A stretch of DNA of 64,000 nucleotides from Cytobacillus stercorigallinarum (GTDB lineage: Bacteria > Bacillota > Bacilli > Bacillales > Cytobacillaceae). The stretch spans positions 1-64,000 of the forward strand of contig NZ_JACSQT010000004.1 in assembly GCF_014836495.1 (NCBI RefSeq), written 5' to 3'. The translations under genes and the position numbers were made by a program. This document shows, piece after piece, positions 18,610 through 27,249 of this stretch; position 1 is the stretch's first letter, and every line of letters begins with the position of its first letter. The notes beneath the pieces are model-generated. The model did not search any database. It was not told the DNA's origin and was given only the letters and a program-made list of their open reading frames with translations.

Positions 18610-18998
18610 TCTCCTTCTGTTCTTTGAAAAATATTTTATTTCATCAAGTAGGCAGGAAATTTCCCCAATGAAAGTTGTTATGATGACAACGATTTAAGAG
18701 AAACCCACTATAGAGGAGGATGAGGGAGAATTTATTACCAATGCATTAATTGTGCTATGCTTATTTGTATAAAATATAAATGTATGATGACTTCCGCATC
18801 CTAAATCTAACGAACAATTACAAATAGAAATGTTTATTCAGACATGTAATGAAAAAAGACATTCTCCTACCAATGGAGTATGTCCGGGTTTCAATGGAGT
18901 TCCTGTTGACACTTTGTTGTATATATTACCATCTCAACGCATGATTTGCAATGCTTTAGCAGGACATAGTATGACAGGAGAGTAAAAATAATCAGATG
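18610..18998. other. Intergenic region upstream of cshA
   Basis: No gene seen in 389 bp. It contains the terminator at 18851-18884 and presumably the cshA promoter, which was not identified with confidence. Confidence 0.5.
18851..18884 (-). terminator. Terminator of the alpha/beta hydrolase gene
   Basis: On the minus strand, GACATACTCC / GGAGAATGTC (one internal mismatch) with a 7-nt loop is followed by TTTTTTC. It lies about 115 nt after the hydrolase stop codon. Confidence 0.8.
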
Positions 18999-19685
18999 TT
19001 ATGAAAGAAATTGAAGCACTTCTTTAAACAGTTTCTCACTTTCATCACAATGACAAATTAGATGTTTTGACCGCTTAATAATCATTTTGTGTTTCTGTTC
19101 TGAGGTGATGTGTTTGTAAAGATAATCCGCACTGCGAACAGGAACGATACCATCATCTTCTCCTTGAGCGATGAAAGTTGGCACCTTCACTTCTTTTAAA
19201 TGCGGACGAACCGTCGCTACTAACTTTTGGAACTGCCTCGCTGCAGCAATCGGAGTGGAGCTGATCTTTTGTTTGTAATGTATAAATAATGGATTTTGCG
19301 TTATTCTTGTCCCTTGGAGACTTTCTCTTAATAGCCCTTTAATATCAAGGAAAATTTGTCTTGGATTCAAATAGTAGGCAGCTGCACTTAGTAAAACCAG
19401 TTTCGCTACCGGATATTTTACCGCTAATTCACTAGCAATCATGCCTCCCATGGAGAATCCAATAATATAAACTACTTCACATTTTTCTAGTAAGTTTTTT
19501 AATTCTTCCTCTGCATGATTGATCCATTTTTGAAAAACAATCCCCTTTAAGGACTGCCTTTCACCATGACCAGGTAATGTAGGAACAACTATTTCCCAAT
19601 CTGTATGTTCCTTTATATAATTCGCCAATGGGGCGACTTCATAAGGCGCACCTGTAAATCCATGTATGCATAAACATCCAATCAT
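18999..19685 (-). CDS. Alpha/beta hydrolase (carboxylesterase/monoacylglycerol lipase-like)
   Basis: A 228-residue single-domain hydrolase. The oxyanion HGF is at residues 8-10, the nucleophile elbow GFSMGG near 75-80, the acid in AQGEDDGIVP and the catalytic His in SKHLICHCDE. The layout resembles Est30-type carboxylesterases of Bacillus. Acyl-ester hydrolysis is likely, but the substrate is unknown. It stands alone between murF and cshA. Confidence 0.85.
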   Translation of the reverse strand: MIGCLCIHGFTGAPYEVAPLANYIKEHTDWEIVVPTLPGHGERQSLKGIVFQKWINHAEEELKNLLEKCEVVYIIGFSMGGMIASELAVKYPVAKLVLLSAAAYYLNPRQIFLDIKGLLRESLQGTRITQNPLFIHYKQKISSTPIAAARQFQKLVATVRPHLKEVKVPTFIAQGEDDGIVPVRSADYLYKHITSEQKHKMIIKRSKHLICHCDESEKLFKEVLQFLS

Positions 19686-19840
19686 CTTTTTACACCGCCA
19701 ATGGAAAATTTATCAGGCTTCTTACCAGCTTTTCAAATTTAACATAAGAAAACATCTATTTATTTGTACCCTCAATAAGTTAAATTAAATCCTTACAATG
19801 CGAAAAAGAGTTCATTATTATAATATAATTCAATGGATAG

Positions 19841-19879
19841 AAAAAACCTTATGTTCCATGTGAAACAATAAGGTTTTTT
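19841..19879 (-). terminator. Terminator of murF, with a parS-like loop
   Basis: Arms AAAAAACCTTAT (19841-19852) and ATAAGGTTTTTT (19868-19879) form a 12-bp stem with T runs on both strands. The loop, with one flanking base, is the parS-like 16-mer listed separately. Confidence 0.88.
19852..19867. promoter_or_regulatory. parS-like ParB (Spo0J) binding site candidate
   Basis: TGTTCCATGTGAAACA differs from the Bacillus parS consensus TGTTNCACGTGAAACA at one position (C to T at position 8). Known parS sites cluster around the replication origin, and some lie in the left part of the B. subtilis chromosome. Whether ParB binds this variant cannot be told from sequence, and the site also forms part of the murF terminator loop. 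Confidence 0.45.
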
Positions 19880-19895
19880 GAATTTTAGTATAGTA

Positions 19896-21269
19896 TTATT
19901 GTAATCCCTCAACGACTTCTTCTAACTTCATTCCTCTAGAAGCCTTAACGAGTACAATGGTTTCATCATTGACATGTTTTTTTAGTTCTTCAATTAATGG
20001 CGCCTTTTCATCAAAAGCAAATACACGGTCTTCAGACAATACTGCCTTTGCTCCTTTTGCAATAAAATGTCCTAATCGACCATAGGTAAAGACGGCATCG
20101 ATGTTTTCCGCACAGATGGATAGCCCAATTTCTTCATGAAATCTCTCCTCATCTGCCCCCAATTCCAACATATCACCAAGAATAAGTATTTTCTTCTTAT
20201 ATCCTGGCAAATTCGCTAATAATTCTATTGAAGCTTGCGTTGAAGTAGGGCTCGCATTGTATGCATCATTAATTATTTTCTCGCCATTTTGACCTTGTAG
20301 TATTTCCATCCTCATATTTGTCAGTCTCACTTTCACTAATCCTGCTTCCATTTCCGCAAATGACACATTAAAATGTTGTGCAACAATCATAGCTGATAGA
20401 GCATTTAAGACATTATGCATACCTAAAATAGGTAAAGTGAATTCTATCTCGCTCGCATTGACCTGAAACTTACTGCCGTTGTCTAATTGTTGGATATTCA
20501 CAGGATATAGATCATTTTGTTCGGTTCTTCCAAAAGTCTTAACCGTAGCTTGCCCTTCATATGAATCAAAGTAATTCCTTAAAAGGGGTTCATCCCCCAT
20601 GTATACCATCAATCCATCTGGCTTTAAGCCATTTATAATCTCAAGCTTTGCTTCAGCAATTCCTTCTCTTGAACCTAAATCTTGTAGATGTGATTCGCCG
20701 ATATTTGTAATAATCGTTGCATCAGGGCGTGCGAGTCTAGTTAGAAAGTCAATTTCTCCTTTCGCACTCATACCCATCTCTAATACAGCTACTTCTGTTG
20801 TTTCTTCTAACGCTAAAATGGTAAGCGGAAGACCAATATGATTATTATAATTGCCTTCTGTTTTTTGGACTTTATATTTCACTGCTAAAAGATTCGCCAT
20901 CATATCTTTTGTTGTCGTTTTACCATTACTACCAGTAATCCCTACCACTTTAATACTTAGCTGATTACGATAGGCTCTTGCAAGCTCTTGTAATGCAGTT
21001 AACGTATCTTTAACGATGATAATGGGTAAGTGAGTCGGTGGATTTGGTACATCCTCTTGCCAAAAAGCAGCAGCAGCTCCTTTTTCTATAGCATCCGACA
21101 CGTACCGATGCCCATCTGTTCGCTCTCCTTTAAAGGGGATAAATAGTTGTCCTGGAGTAATCTCACGAGAATTTATACTTACACCTTGAATTTCTTTGTT
21201 ACCATATGGTGAAAGATCATTCTCTATTTGAATCATTTCTGCTAAATCATTCAAGGTTCTCTTAATCAA
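19896..21269 (-). CDS. murF: UDP-MurNAc-tripeptide:D-Ala-D-Ala ligase
   Basis: A 457-residue Mur ligase, the same length as B. subtilis MurF. The P-loop GITGSNGKTTTKDM is near residue 110, followed by GNYNNHIGLPLT, MGMSAKGEI and YNASPTS. It adds D-Ala-D-Ala to the peptidoglycan precursor in the cytoplasm. TTG 21269 is chosen because AAAGGAGG lies 9 nt upstream and the product then starts MIKRTL as in B. subtilis. It follows ddl, which supplies its substrate. Confidence 0.96.
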   Translation of the reverse strand: MIKRTLNDLAEMIQIENDLSPYGNKEIQGVSINSREITPGQLFIPFKGERTDGHRYVSDAIEKGAAAAFWQEDVPNPPTHLPIIIVKDTLTALQELARAYRNQLSIKVVGITGSNGKTTTKDMMANLLAVKYKVQKTEGNYNNHIGLPLTILALEETTEVAVLEMGMSAKGEIDFLTRLARPDATIITNIGESHLQDLGSREGIAEAKLEIINGLKPDGLMVYMGDEPLLRNYFDSYEGQATVKTFGRTEQNDLYPVNIQQLDNGSKFQVNASEIEFTLPILGMHNVLNALSAMIVAQHFNVSFAEMEAGLVKVRLTNMRMEILQGQNGEKIINDAYNASPTSTQASIELLANLPGYKKKILILGDMLELGADEERFHEEIGLSICAENIDAVFTYGRLGHFIAKGAKAVLSEDRVFAFDEKAPLIEELKKHVNDETIVLVKASRGMKLEEVVEGLQ

Positions 21270-21365
21270 CTTTTCCTGCCTCCTTTTTGACAGGTGCACT
21301 ATGGGGTGCAAAGCCTATCTTTCTATGTAACTGTATCCGTTACAGCTTCACTGTCCCGCCTACAA

Positions 21366-22442
21366 TTACTTTGTGTGCTTAATTTTTTGTTTTTCTTGAT
21401 GTCTTTCAATTGCTAAGTTAACAAGACGCTCAATAAGGGCTGGATATTCTACACCTGAATGCTTCCAAAGTAATGGGAACATACTGTATGGTGTAAAGCC
21501 TGGCATTGTATTCACTTCATTTATATAGACTTTTCCTTCTTTTGTTAAGAAGAAATCCGCTCGAACAAGTCCCGAACAATCTAATGCTTTAAAGGCTTTA
21601 ATTGCCATCGTTTCTAATTCACTATATTCAGCATTTGTGACATCAGCAGGAATCATTAAGATTGTATTCCCATCTTCATATTTTGCTGTATAATCGTAGA
21701 AATTTTTATCTTTCGGAATAATTTCACCGGCAACAGAGCACTCGGGGTGATCATTTCCTACTACACCTAGTTCAATCTCTCTTGCATCTACACCTTGTTC
21801 GATAATAATTTTACGGTCGTATTTAAATGCTTCAACGAATGCCTCATGAAGCTCACTACGATTCGTACATTTGCTAATTCCTACACTTGAGCCTAAATTT
21901 GCAGGCTTTACAAAGCACGGGTATCCGATCGTATCTTCTACTTGACGATAAGCATCCTCTTCCGCAGCTTCCCATTCCCCTCGAAGGAACCAAACATAAT
22001 TGACCTGAGTTAATCCAGCTTGAGCAAAGATATTTTTCATAATAACTTTATCCATTCCTGCTGAAGAAGAAAGGACACCATTTCCAACATACGGTAAATT
22101 CAGAAGCTCAAGCATTCCTTGAACCGTTCCATCTTCTCCATTTGGACCATGCAATAATGGAAAAATCACATCAAAAGGTCGACTTTCTTCTGACTCGAAA
22201 AGAGTTGGTGCTAACGCTAATGGTGAAAGCTGTTGGCCTTCTGAAAAAGATAATTCTTTCACTGTCTCAACAGGCCCAGTAATTTGTTGCCCCTTAATCC
22301 ATTGACCTTCTTCGGAAATATAAATAGGGTAAATATCAAATTTATTTGTGTTTAATGCTTTAATCACCGCAAGCGCTGTCTGCATAGAAACATGATGTTC
22401 AGCAGATTTCCCACCGTACAAAAGTCCGATCTTGATTGTCAT
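21366..22442 (-). CDS. ddl: D-alanine--D-alanine ligase
   Basis: A 358-residue ATP-grasp ligase. The N-terminal [15 protein letters not shown], the central [23 protein letters not shown] and the C-terminal [16 protein letters not shown] are all present. ATG 22442 has GGAGG 8 nt upstream; the longer ORF from 22466 has no such support. It makes D-Ala-D-Ala from the product of alr and passes it to MurF. Confidence 0.96.
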   Translation of the reverse strand: MTIKIGLLYGGKSAEHHVSMQTALAVIKALNTNKFDIYPIYISEEGQWIKGQQITGPVETVKELSFSEGQQLSPLALAPTLFESEESRPFDVIFPLLHGPNGEDGTVQGMLELLNLPYVGNGVLSSSAGMDKVIMKNIFAQAGLTQVNYVWFLRGEWEAAEEDAYRQVEDTIGYPCFVKPANLGSSVGISKCTNRSELHEAFVEAFKYDRKIIIEQGVDAREIELGVVGNDHPECSVAGEIIPKDKNFYDYTAKYEDGNTILMIPADVTNAEYSELETMAIKAFKALDCSGLVRADFFLTKEGKVYINEVNTMPGFTPYSMFPLLWKHSGVEYPALIERLVNLAIERHQEKQKIKHTK

Positions 22443-23048
22443 CAATAAAACCTCCAATTTTAACAAGTAACTTATATTTATTTTACCACTTTATAAAATA
22501 AGAGAGTAAATGTTTCACTAAGATAAATGCCTATAAAAGTATATGTATGTATAACGATGGAAAAAGGAGCTTACTTCAATTAAAAAATAGCCATTTATCT
22601 CTTTAAAAAGTTATCTCGTCATTGGAGATTGTCCTCATATCGATTATTAATGGCACTGATATGAACTCATTTCTGGATATAAAGACCTAATTCCCATTAT
22701 CCCAAAAAGTATCCCCCTATTGATATACCACTATTATACTTTTTTTCACTTACTTCTCTGTTAACATTATGTTACAAAAGCTCTAGTTTTCTATTACAAA
22801 AAGATTAATATCTGTAATCATTATCTATATATAATGTATAAACTTCTTTATAACGCTCTTAGGCATCATTCACTAAATAGGCGCAAATGATTGCCAGCCT
22901 ATTTTACCTTATTTATATATTTTATACTAGCTAAAATAAATGGCAAGATTTATCATAGCATCGTACCATTTCATTAGGTGAATAAAGTCAGTCAAAATAC
23001 CTACACATTTTCTTCATATACCTAGCCACATTGACTGCTGTGAAAGTA
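22443..23048. other. Gene-free AT-rich region upstream of ddl
   Basis: About 600 bp with no supportable ORF. A 7-bp hairpin AATAGGC/GCCTATT (22876-22903) was noted. No riboswitch, insertion sequence or tRNA was recognised. Confidence 0.5.
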
Positions 23049-23103
23049 AAAAGAAGCACCCGCACGCCAGTTATTGGCAATGTGCCGTACATGCTTCTTT
23101 CAC
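23049..23103 (-). terminator. Terminator of the corrinoid salvage operon
   Basis: On the minus strand, a long imperfect hairpin (GAAGCA/TGCTTC outer, GCAC/GTGC and GCC/GGC inner) ends in TTTTT. It spans the stop codon of the last gene. Confidence 0.75.
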
Positions 23104-23676
23104 AATCTGAAACTGCTGTGATTCATATGTAAGGATGGTTAAACTTGTACCCTCAATATCTGGTGCGCCGTTCCAAAATTGATGAACTGGCAGCATGCGG
23201 CAAATAGAGTAAATGGCCCTCAATGCGACACCATGAGTAACCACTAACACGTTCCCACTTGTCGTTAAAGCTAATTCTGCTAGAAAGTCACGCATGCGAT
23301 CAATCACATTTTGAAAGCTTTCACCATATGGGTTGTCATATTCATGAGGGTGTTGCCAATATTGCGCAAATAACAAAGGGTCGTGCGCCCAAATTTCCCC
23401 TTCAGTTTTCCCTTGCCACTCACCAAGCATTATCTCCATCAATCGCTCATCTTTGACAACCGCTTCCCCACCTGTAATGATTTGTGCCGTTTCTAATGCT
23501 CGACCACTAGGAGAGGAGAACACCTTTGTAAATTTAGTTTGCGCTAACCTTTGCCCAAGTTTTAAGGCATCTTGCTTTCCTTTGTTAGTTAAAGGAGAAT
23601 TTAATCGACCTTGCATTCTCTTCTCTATATTCCATTCCGTTTCTCCATGCCTTGTAAAAAAAACAGTTAAACTCAT
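23071..23676 (-). CDS. Histidine phosphatase, probable alpha-ribazole phosphatase
   Basis: A 201-residue phosphoglycerate-mutase-type phosphatase. The catalytic RHGETEWN is near residues 9-16, the second Arg in VFSSPSGRALETAQ, the Glu in MEIMLGEWQG, and the distal His in VVTHGVALR. It is last in the corrinoid operon and overlaps cblS by 4 nt. Removing the 5'-phosphate of adenosylcobalamin-5'-phosphate or alpha-ribazole phosphate fits. A second such phosphatase is encoded at 25889-26503; which one is the true CobC cannot be told. Confidence 0.85.
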   Translation of the reverse strand: MSLTVFFTRHGETEWNIEKRMQGRLNSPLTNKGKQDALKLGQRLAQTKFTKVFSSPSGRALETAQIITGGEAVVKDERLMEIMLGEWQGKTEGEIWAHDPLLFAQYWQHPHEYDNPYGESFQNVIDRMRDFLAELALTTSGNVLVVTHGVALRAIYSICRMLPVHQFWNGAPDIEGTSLTILTYESQQFQIVKEACTAHCQ

Positions 23677-24392
23677 GCCTTCACCTTTACAGGATAAAAA
23701 TAGCCAGTAGCCATTTCTTTTATTTTCTCTTCATTTTCAGGTAAATAACTAATAATGAAGCAGGTTGCAGGCCCTGAAGAAGTAAGTAAGTCTAATTCAC
23801 AAGTGAGATCAGTTAGGGTAAAGACACGATCCTTAAATAATTGGTTTAACTCAGCTAATATTCCTTTAGAACCAACAGGCATGACTGTCACTTTTTCCAT
23901 ATTTGCGAGTTGTGAACAAAGCGCTAGCGGAGCTATATGGAGCGCATCATTAATGACCGCTTCTCCTACTAATGGTTTACCGATAACCGCTAACCGATTT
24001 TCTTTGTTAAACTCAATCGCATGAATATCTTTACTCGCATTTATTTTTCCCATAACAGATACGGCTGTTGCAGATTGCTTGAGCTCAAAATTACTTTCTG
24101 TACTTCCTGTTATAGGTAATTCTGTCATGTCTAGTTCCAGCAAACCCTTTTCAATTCCTGTCACTAATGATCGCCACACTTGATCTCCAGAAAAATTTTG
24201 CAAAATAATCGCTAAGGGCGTTGCACCTATAGCTATACATTCCATCATCGATACCCTTAAAGCATAATAAGCCACAACCTCATATGAAACCTTAATATGA
24301 TCATCATGCTTTAATCCGATACCGCCACTATTATCACTTGCTATGACAAGTGATTCTTCCTTGTTATATGGAATCACTAGTACATCTCTCAT
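23673..24392 (-). CDS. cblS: CblS, alpha-ribazole kinase
   Basis: A 239-residue protein resembling AIR synthase/HypE-type ATP-binding proteins (DNSGGIGLKHDDHIKVS; ECIAIGATPLAIILQN; TGSTESNFELKQSATAVSV). This agrees with CblS, described in Geobacillus and Listeria as the kinase that makes alpha-ribazole phosphate from scavenged alpha-ribazole when CobT is absent. Context is decisive: it follows the transporter gene cblT (4-nt overlap) and precedes a phosphatase. The name rests on family resemblance and context. Confidence 0.8.
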   Translation of the reverse strand: MRDVLVIPYNKEESLVIASDNSGGIGLKHDDHIKVSYEVVAYYALRVSMMECIAIGATPLAIILQNFSGDQVWRSLVTGIEKGLLELDMTELPITGSTESNFELKQSATAVSVMGKINASKDIHAIEFNKENRLAVIGKPLVGEAVINDALHIAPLALCSQLANMEKVTVMPVGSKGILAELNQLFKDRVFTLTDLTCELDLLTSSGPATCFIISYLPENEEKIKEMATGYFYPVKVKA

Positions 24393-24895
24393 TTGGCATT
24401 TCCCATAGATGTTTTTACTGGTTGAATGACTTTTGCCAATCTTGGAATAAGGATAAGTGCAATAGCTACGTTAAAAATAGAACCTACTAAAAGCGACGGA
24501 ACGAGTGCCAAATAAAACGCTTCTCCCATAATAAAGAGAAATGGAAGTGGGGCTGCAAACGAGTTACCAAGGACAAAGAGAATAGAAGCGACCCACCTAT
24601 GTCCATTGCGGTAAAATACAGCAAATATAAAACTTAGAATGGCCATCTCAATCGCTACTACCAAATGAAACGGCCCCATCGGCAACCCACCTAATAATGC
24701 TGACAATAAATGACCTGTACCTCCAACGATTGCCCCAGCCGGCCCTCCTAATAAGGCACTAGCGAGCAACGCGGGAAATGAATCTAGTGCCACACTAGTA
24801 ACAATCCCAGCTGGAATCTTAATTGCTGCACCAATCACCGATAGGGCAACAAAAACACTTAGCCATGTTATTTTTATTCCTTTTAAAAGACCCAT
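24389..24895 (-). CDS. cblT: CblT, ECF transporter substrate-binding (S) component for alpha-ribazole
   Basis: 168 residues with about five membrane segments. The GGPAGAIVGGTGHLLSALL stretch is typical of energy-coupling-factor S components. No EcfA or EcfT gene lies nearby, so it would share the housekeeping module. Placement between an adenosyltransferase and cblS indicates alpha-ribazole import, as shown for CblT in Firmicutes. Starts 3 nt after pduO. Confidence 0.8.
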   Translation of the reverse strand: MGLLKGIKITWLSVFVALSVIGAAIKIPAGIVTSVALDSFPALLASALLGGPAGAIVGGTGHLLSALLGGLPMGPFHLVVAIEMAILSFIFAVFYRNGHRWVASILFVLGNSFAAPLPFLFIMGEAFYLALVPSLLVGSIFNVAIALILIPRLAKVIQPVKTSMGNAK

Positions 24896-24898
24896 CAG

Positions 24899-25480
24899 TT
24901 ATTCCCCTTTTCTTTTACCCCCACGGAACACTTTCGCACTACGTACATATTCTACATCCGGATTCCCTAAGCGAAAGTTGATGACGCGGGCTAATGCAAA
25001 AAAGTAATCAGACAAACGATTTAAAAACATAACAGCTACATCTGGAACCGTATCATCTGTTTTCTTAAGTGATACGACTAATCTTTCTGCCCTTCTTGTG
25101 ACGGTTCTCGCAATGTGAATAGAAGCAGATGCCTTGGCACCACCTGGTAAGATGAAACGCTCTAATGCTGGTGCTTCTGCAATAAACTCATCAATTCTCT
25201 CTTCTAAATAATCAATTGACTCTTGTTTTAGCTTCAGCTCACGTTTCTTTGTTACGTTTGCTAAGTCTCCACCACAATCAAAAAGTTCATGTTGTATCTT
25301 CTCTAAATCATCCAAGACGTCTGCGAATTTTGCTTGATCCAACTCCGTAACAGCCTGACCGACAAAACAATTGACTTCATCAACTGTACCATAGGCTTCA
25401 ACACGTATATCGTCCTTTTCTACTCTGCCGCCAATAATGCTCGTTTTTCCTTTATCTCCTGTTCTCGTATAAATTTTCAT
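24899..25480 (-). CDS. pduO: ATP:cob(I)alamin adenosyltransferase, PduO type
   Basis: A 193-residue PduO/MMAB-type enzyme. The ATP-binding N-terminus reads IYTRTGDKGKTSIIGGRVEKDD, the central helix has DCGGDLANV, and RTVTRRAERLVVSL and FLNRLSDYFFALARVIN complete the family signature. It adds the 5'-deoxyadenosyl group to cob(I)alamin or cobinamide, making the form that CobU, CobS and CbiZ act on. Confidence 0.93.
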   Translation of the reverse strand: MKIYTRTGDKGKTSIIGGRVEKDDIRVEAYGTVDEVNCFVGQAVTELDQAKFADVLDDLEKIQHELFDCGGDLANVTKKRELKLKQESIDYLEERIDEFIAEAPALERFILPGGAKASASIHIARTVTRRAERLVVSLKKTDDTVPDVAVMFLNRLSDYFFALARVINFRLGNPDVEYVRSAKVFRGGKRKGE

Positions 25481-25496
25481 CTAATCGCCCACTCCC

Positions 25497-25937
25497 TTAT
25501 TTAATTTTCTGAGCTATTCCATACCAAATAATATCCATTTGCGATGCCTGTTTGGCAATTTGTTGATACACTCGTCCGCAAACATCTCGTAAAAGTCGAT
25601 CTTTTTCATCTACTGGTACAATCCCTTTGGTTATATCCGTACCAATGATGATGACTTTACGTGTACGTTCGTTGTTTTCCCATGCTGCAAAGTCAATGAG
25701 GAATTGCTGGATTCTTTGTTGTATCTCCTCTTCTCGACTGTAAGTTAAGACATCCTTTACCCAATATTCTATTCCTTCCCAGACAATTACACCATCCATT
25801 TCTGTAAAATTGTCTACATCAGGTGGCGGTGAACTATGATAGGCGGAATACCAGGAGTTACTTGCTCGGTGAATACCATATTGTTTTGCTACCCATTCTC
25901 CCTTTCCGTTATAGGCTCCTCCTGTAACAAAGTGCAT
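25497..25937 (-). CDS. CobU-like nucleotide-binding protein, divergent
   Basis: A 146-residue protein starting MHFVTGGAYNGKGEW. The P-loop position matches CobU (adenosylcobinamide kinase/guanylyltransferase), but the residue after GK is Gly, not Ser or Thr, and the RIxxHxxxR-type segment carrying the guanylylated His in CobU is not seen. VIIIGTDITKGIVPVD resembles the second conserved block of the family. A true CobU is encoded at 28745-29314, so this is a specialised or degenerate paralogue. ATG 25937 has GGGGAG 5 nt upstream. Confidence 0.65.
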   Translation of the reverse strand: MHFVTGGAYNGKGEWVAKQYGIHRASNSWYSAYHSSPPPDVDNFTEMDGVIVWEGIEYWVKDVLTYSREEEIQQRIQQFLIDFAAWENNERTRKVIIIGTDITKGIVPVDEKDRLLRDVCGRVYQQIAKQASQMDIIWYGIAQKIK

Positions 25938-26503
25938 ATAATCTCCCCACCTTTCCATTTAACATCGATTTGGTAGCCCCCATTATAAGGAATCTCCCAG
26001 TCCCAAAACGCTTTTTTATTTTTTACTTTCGTATGTAAGATATGGCGGATTACTCCACCGTGCGTGACAATCGCCATTGTTGAAATGGATTTCTCCAACG
26101 CTTCTGCTACTAACGAGTCCCATGCGCGATTAAGTCGTTGACTAAATTCACTATAACTCTCACCATTAGGGGGTGACAATGTTTGCCAATGATCCAACCA
26201 CTTTCGATACGATTGATGGTTCTTTAATTGCTCATACGTGCAACCTTCCCATTCACCAAAGTTCATTTCTCTCCATTCTCTCATCAAAACTAGCGGTTCA
26301 TTAGGGAATAATTTCTTACTCGTTTCTATACATCTACCTAAATCACTTATGACGATGATATCGCAAGGTGGTACTATCGGGACGATAGATTGCGCCGAAA
26401 CAAGCGGAGAATCACTCCAACCTAGATAGACTTTCTTCCTATTGGCCTCTGTCATCCCATGACGAAATAATGTAATAACCAAAGAACCATCCATAAACTC
26501 CAT
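25889..26503 (-). CDS. cobC: Histidine phosphatase CobC-like (alpha-ribazole-5'-phosphate phosphatase)
   Basis: 204 residues. The catalytic motif reads LFRHGMTEANR, followed by VISDLGRCIETSKKLF, MNFGEWEG and AIVTHGGVIRHIL. The start is placed at ATG 26503 (AAGGAG close upstream; ATG 26494 is possible); the ORF open to 26656 runs back into cobS and lacks family similarity there. It overlaps both cobS and the CobU-like gene, so translation is tightly coupled. Confidence 0.82.
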   Translation of the reverse strand: MEFMDGSLVITLFRHGMTEANRKKVYLGWSDSPLVSAQSIVPIVPPCDIIVISDLGRCIETSKKLFPNEPLVLMREWREMNFGEWEGCTYEQLKNHQSYRKWLDHWQTLSPPNGESYSEFSQRLNRAWDSLVAEALEKSISTMAIVTHGGVIRHILHTKVKNKKAFWDWEIPYNGGYQIDVKWKGGEIICTLLQEEPITERENG

Positions 26504-27249
26504 TCCACTCCTTCCACACATGCACCAATCACATCGCCTGTTGTGCCTCCAAACCAACTTACGCTTTTTCGTTTCATAATTATAAATAAGCCTAACGAAA
26601 TGATGAACATGCAAGTAAACCCGAATAAAAGGGAAGGAAAAAAGAAAAACAGCCATATAACAACTAGTAAAATATATACACCATAGATAACAACACTTCT
26701 CGATGTAGCTGCATCCTGAAACATGTAACCTAACCCGCTATTTTTAGCTGTCTTCACCTTCATTAGCATCATGCCCATGACCATACGACTAAAAAAAGGA
26801 ATACAAGCAATAAAAAAGAATACAGATGCGCTTTCTAATTTAATCGCGATTTCATAAATAAAAAATAGTTTCGTACTTAATAAGAGAATGACCGACAGCA
26901 CACCAAAAGCACCAACTCTTGGATCCTTCATCACTTCTAATCGCTTTTGTCGATCACCATAGGAAAAGTATGCATCACTTGCATCCATCCAGCCGTCTAA
27001 ATGAATCCCACCTGTGACAACGATGAATGTCACCCAAAGAATAATGGCAGCTGTTAATGGCGAGAAAGGAGAAATCATTAATAACAAATAAAATATAAAC
27101 GCATAGATGACCCCTTGTATCATACCTAACAATGGAAAGGTTTTAATCGCGCCATTTAAATGCTTTTTATCCATCGGTAATTGGATAGGAATCGGAATGG
27201 CAGTGAAGAATTGTAGATTCATTAATACTCCTTTTAGCCATATTTTCAT
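26452..27249 (-). CDS. cobS: Adenosylcobinamide-GDP ribazoletransferase (cobalamin synthase)
   Basis: A 265-residue polytopic membrane enzyme. Typical parts are LQFFTAIPIPIQLPMDKKHL, GGIHLDGWMDASDAYFSYGDR (metal-binding Asp-rich motif), RMVMGMMLM and FGGTTGDVIGACVEG. It joins AdoCbi-GDP with alpha-ribazole or its phosphate. ATG 27249 overlaps the cobQ stop (ATGA); an internal ATG at 27222 with GGAG is an alternative. Confidence 0.93.
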   Translation of the reverse strand: MKIWLKGVLMNLQFFTAIPIPIQLPMDKKHLNGAIKTFPLLGMIQGVIYAFIFYLLLMISPFSPLTAAIILWVTFIVVTGGIHLDGWMDASDAYFSYGDRQKRLEVMKDPRVGAFGVLSVILLLSTKLFFIYEIAIKLESASVFFFIACIPFFSRMVMGMMLMKVKTAKNSGLGYMFQDAATSRSVVIYGVYILLVVIWLFFFFPSLLFGFTCMFIISLGLFIIMKRKSVSWFGGTTGDVIGACVEGVEWSLWMVLWLLHYFVMG

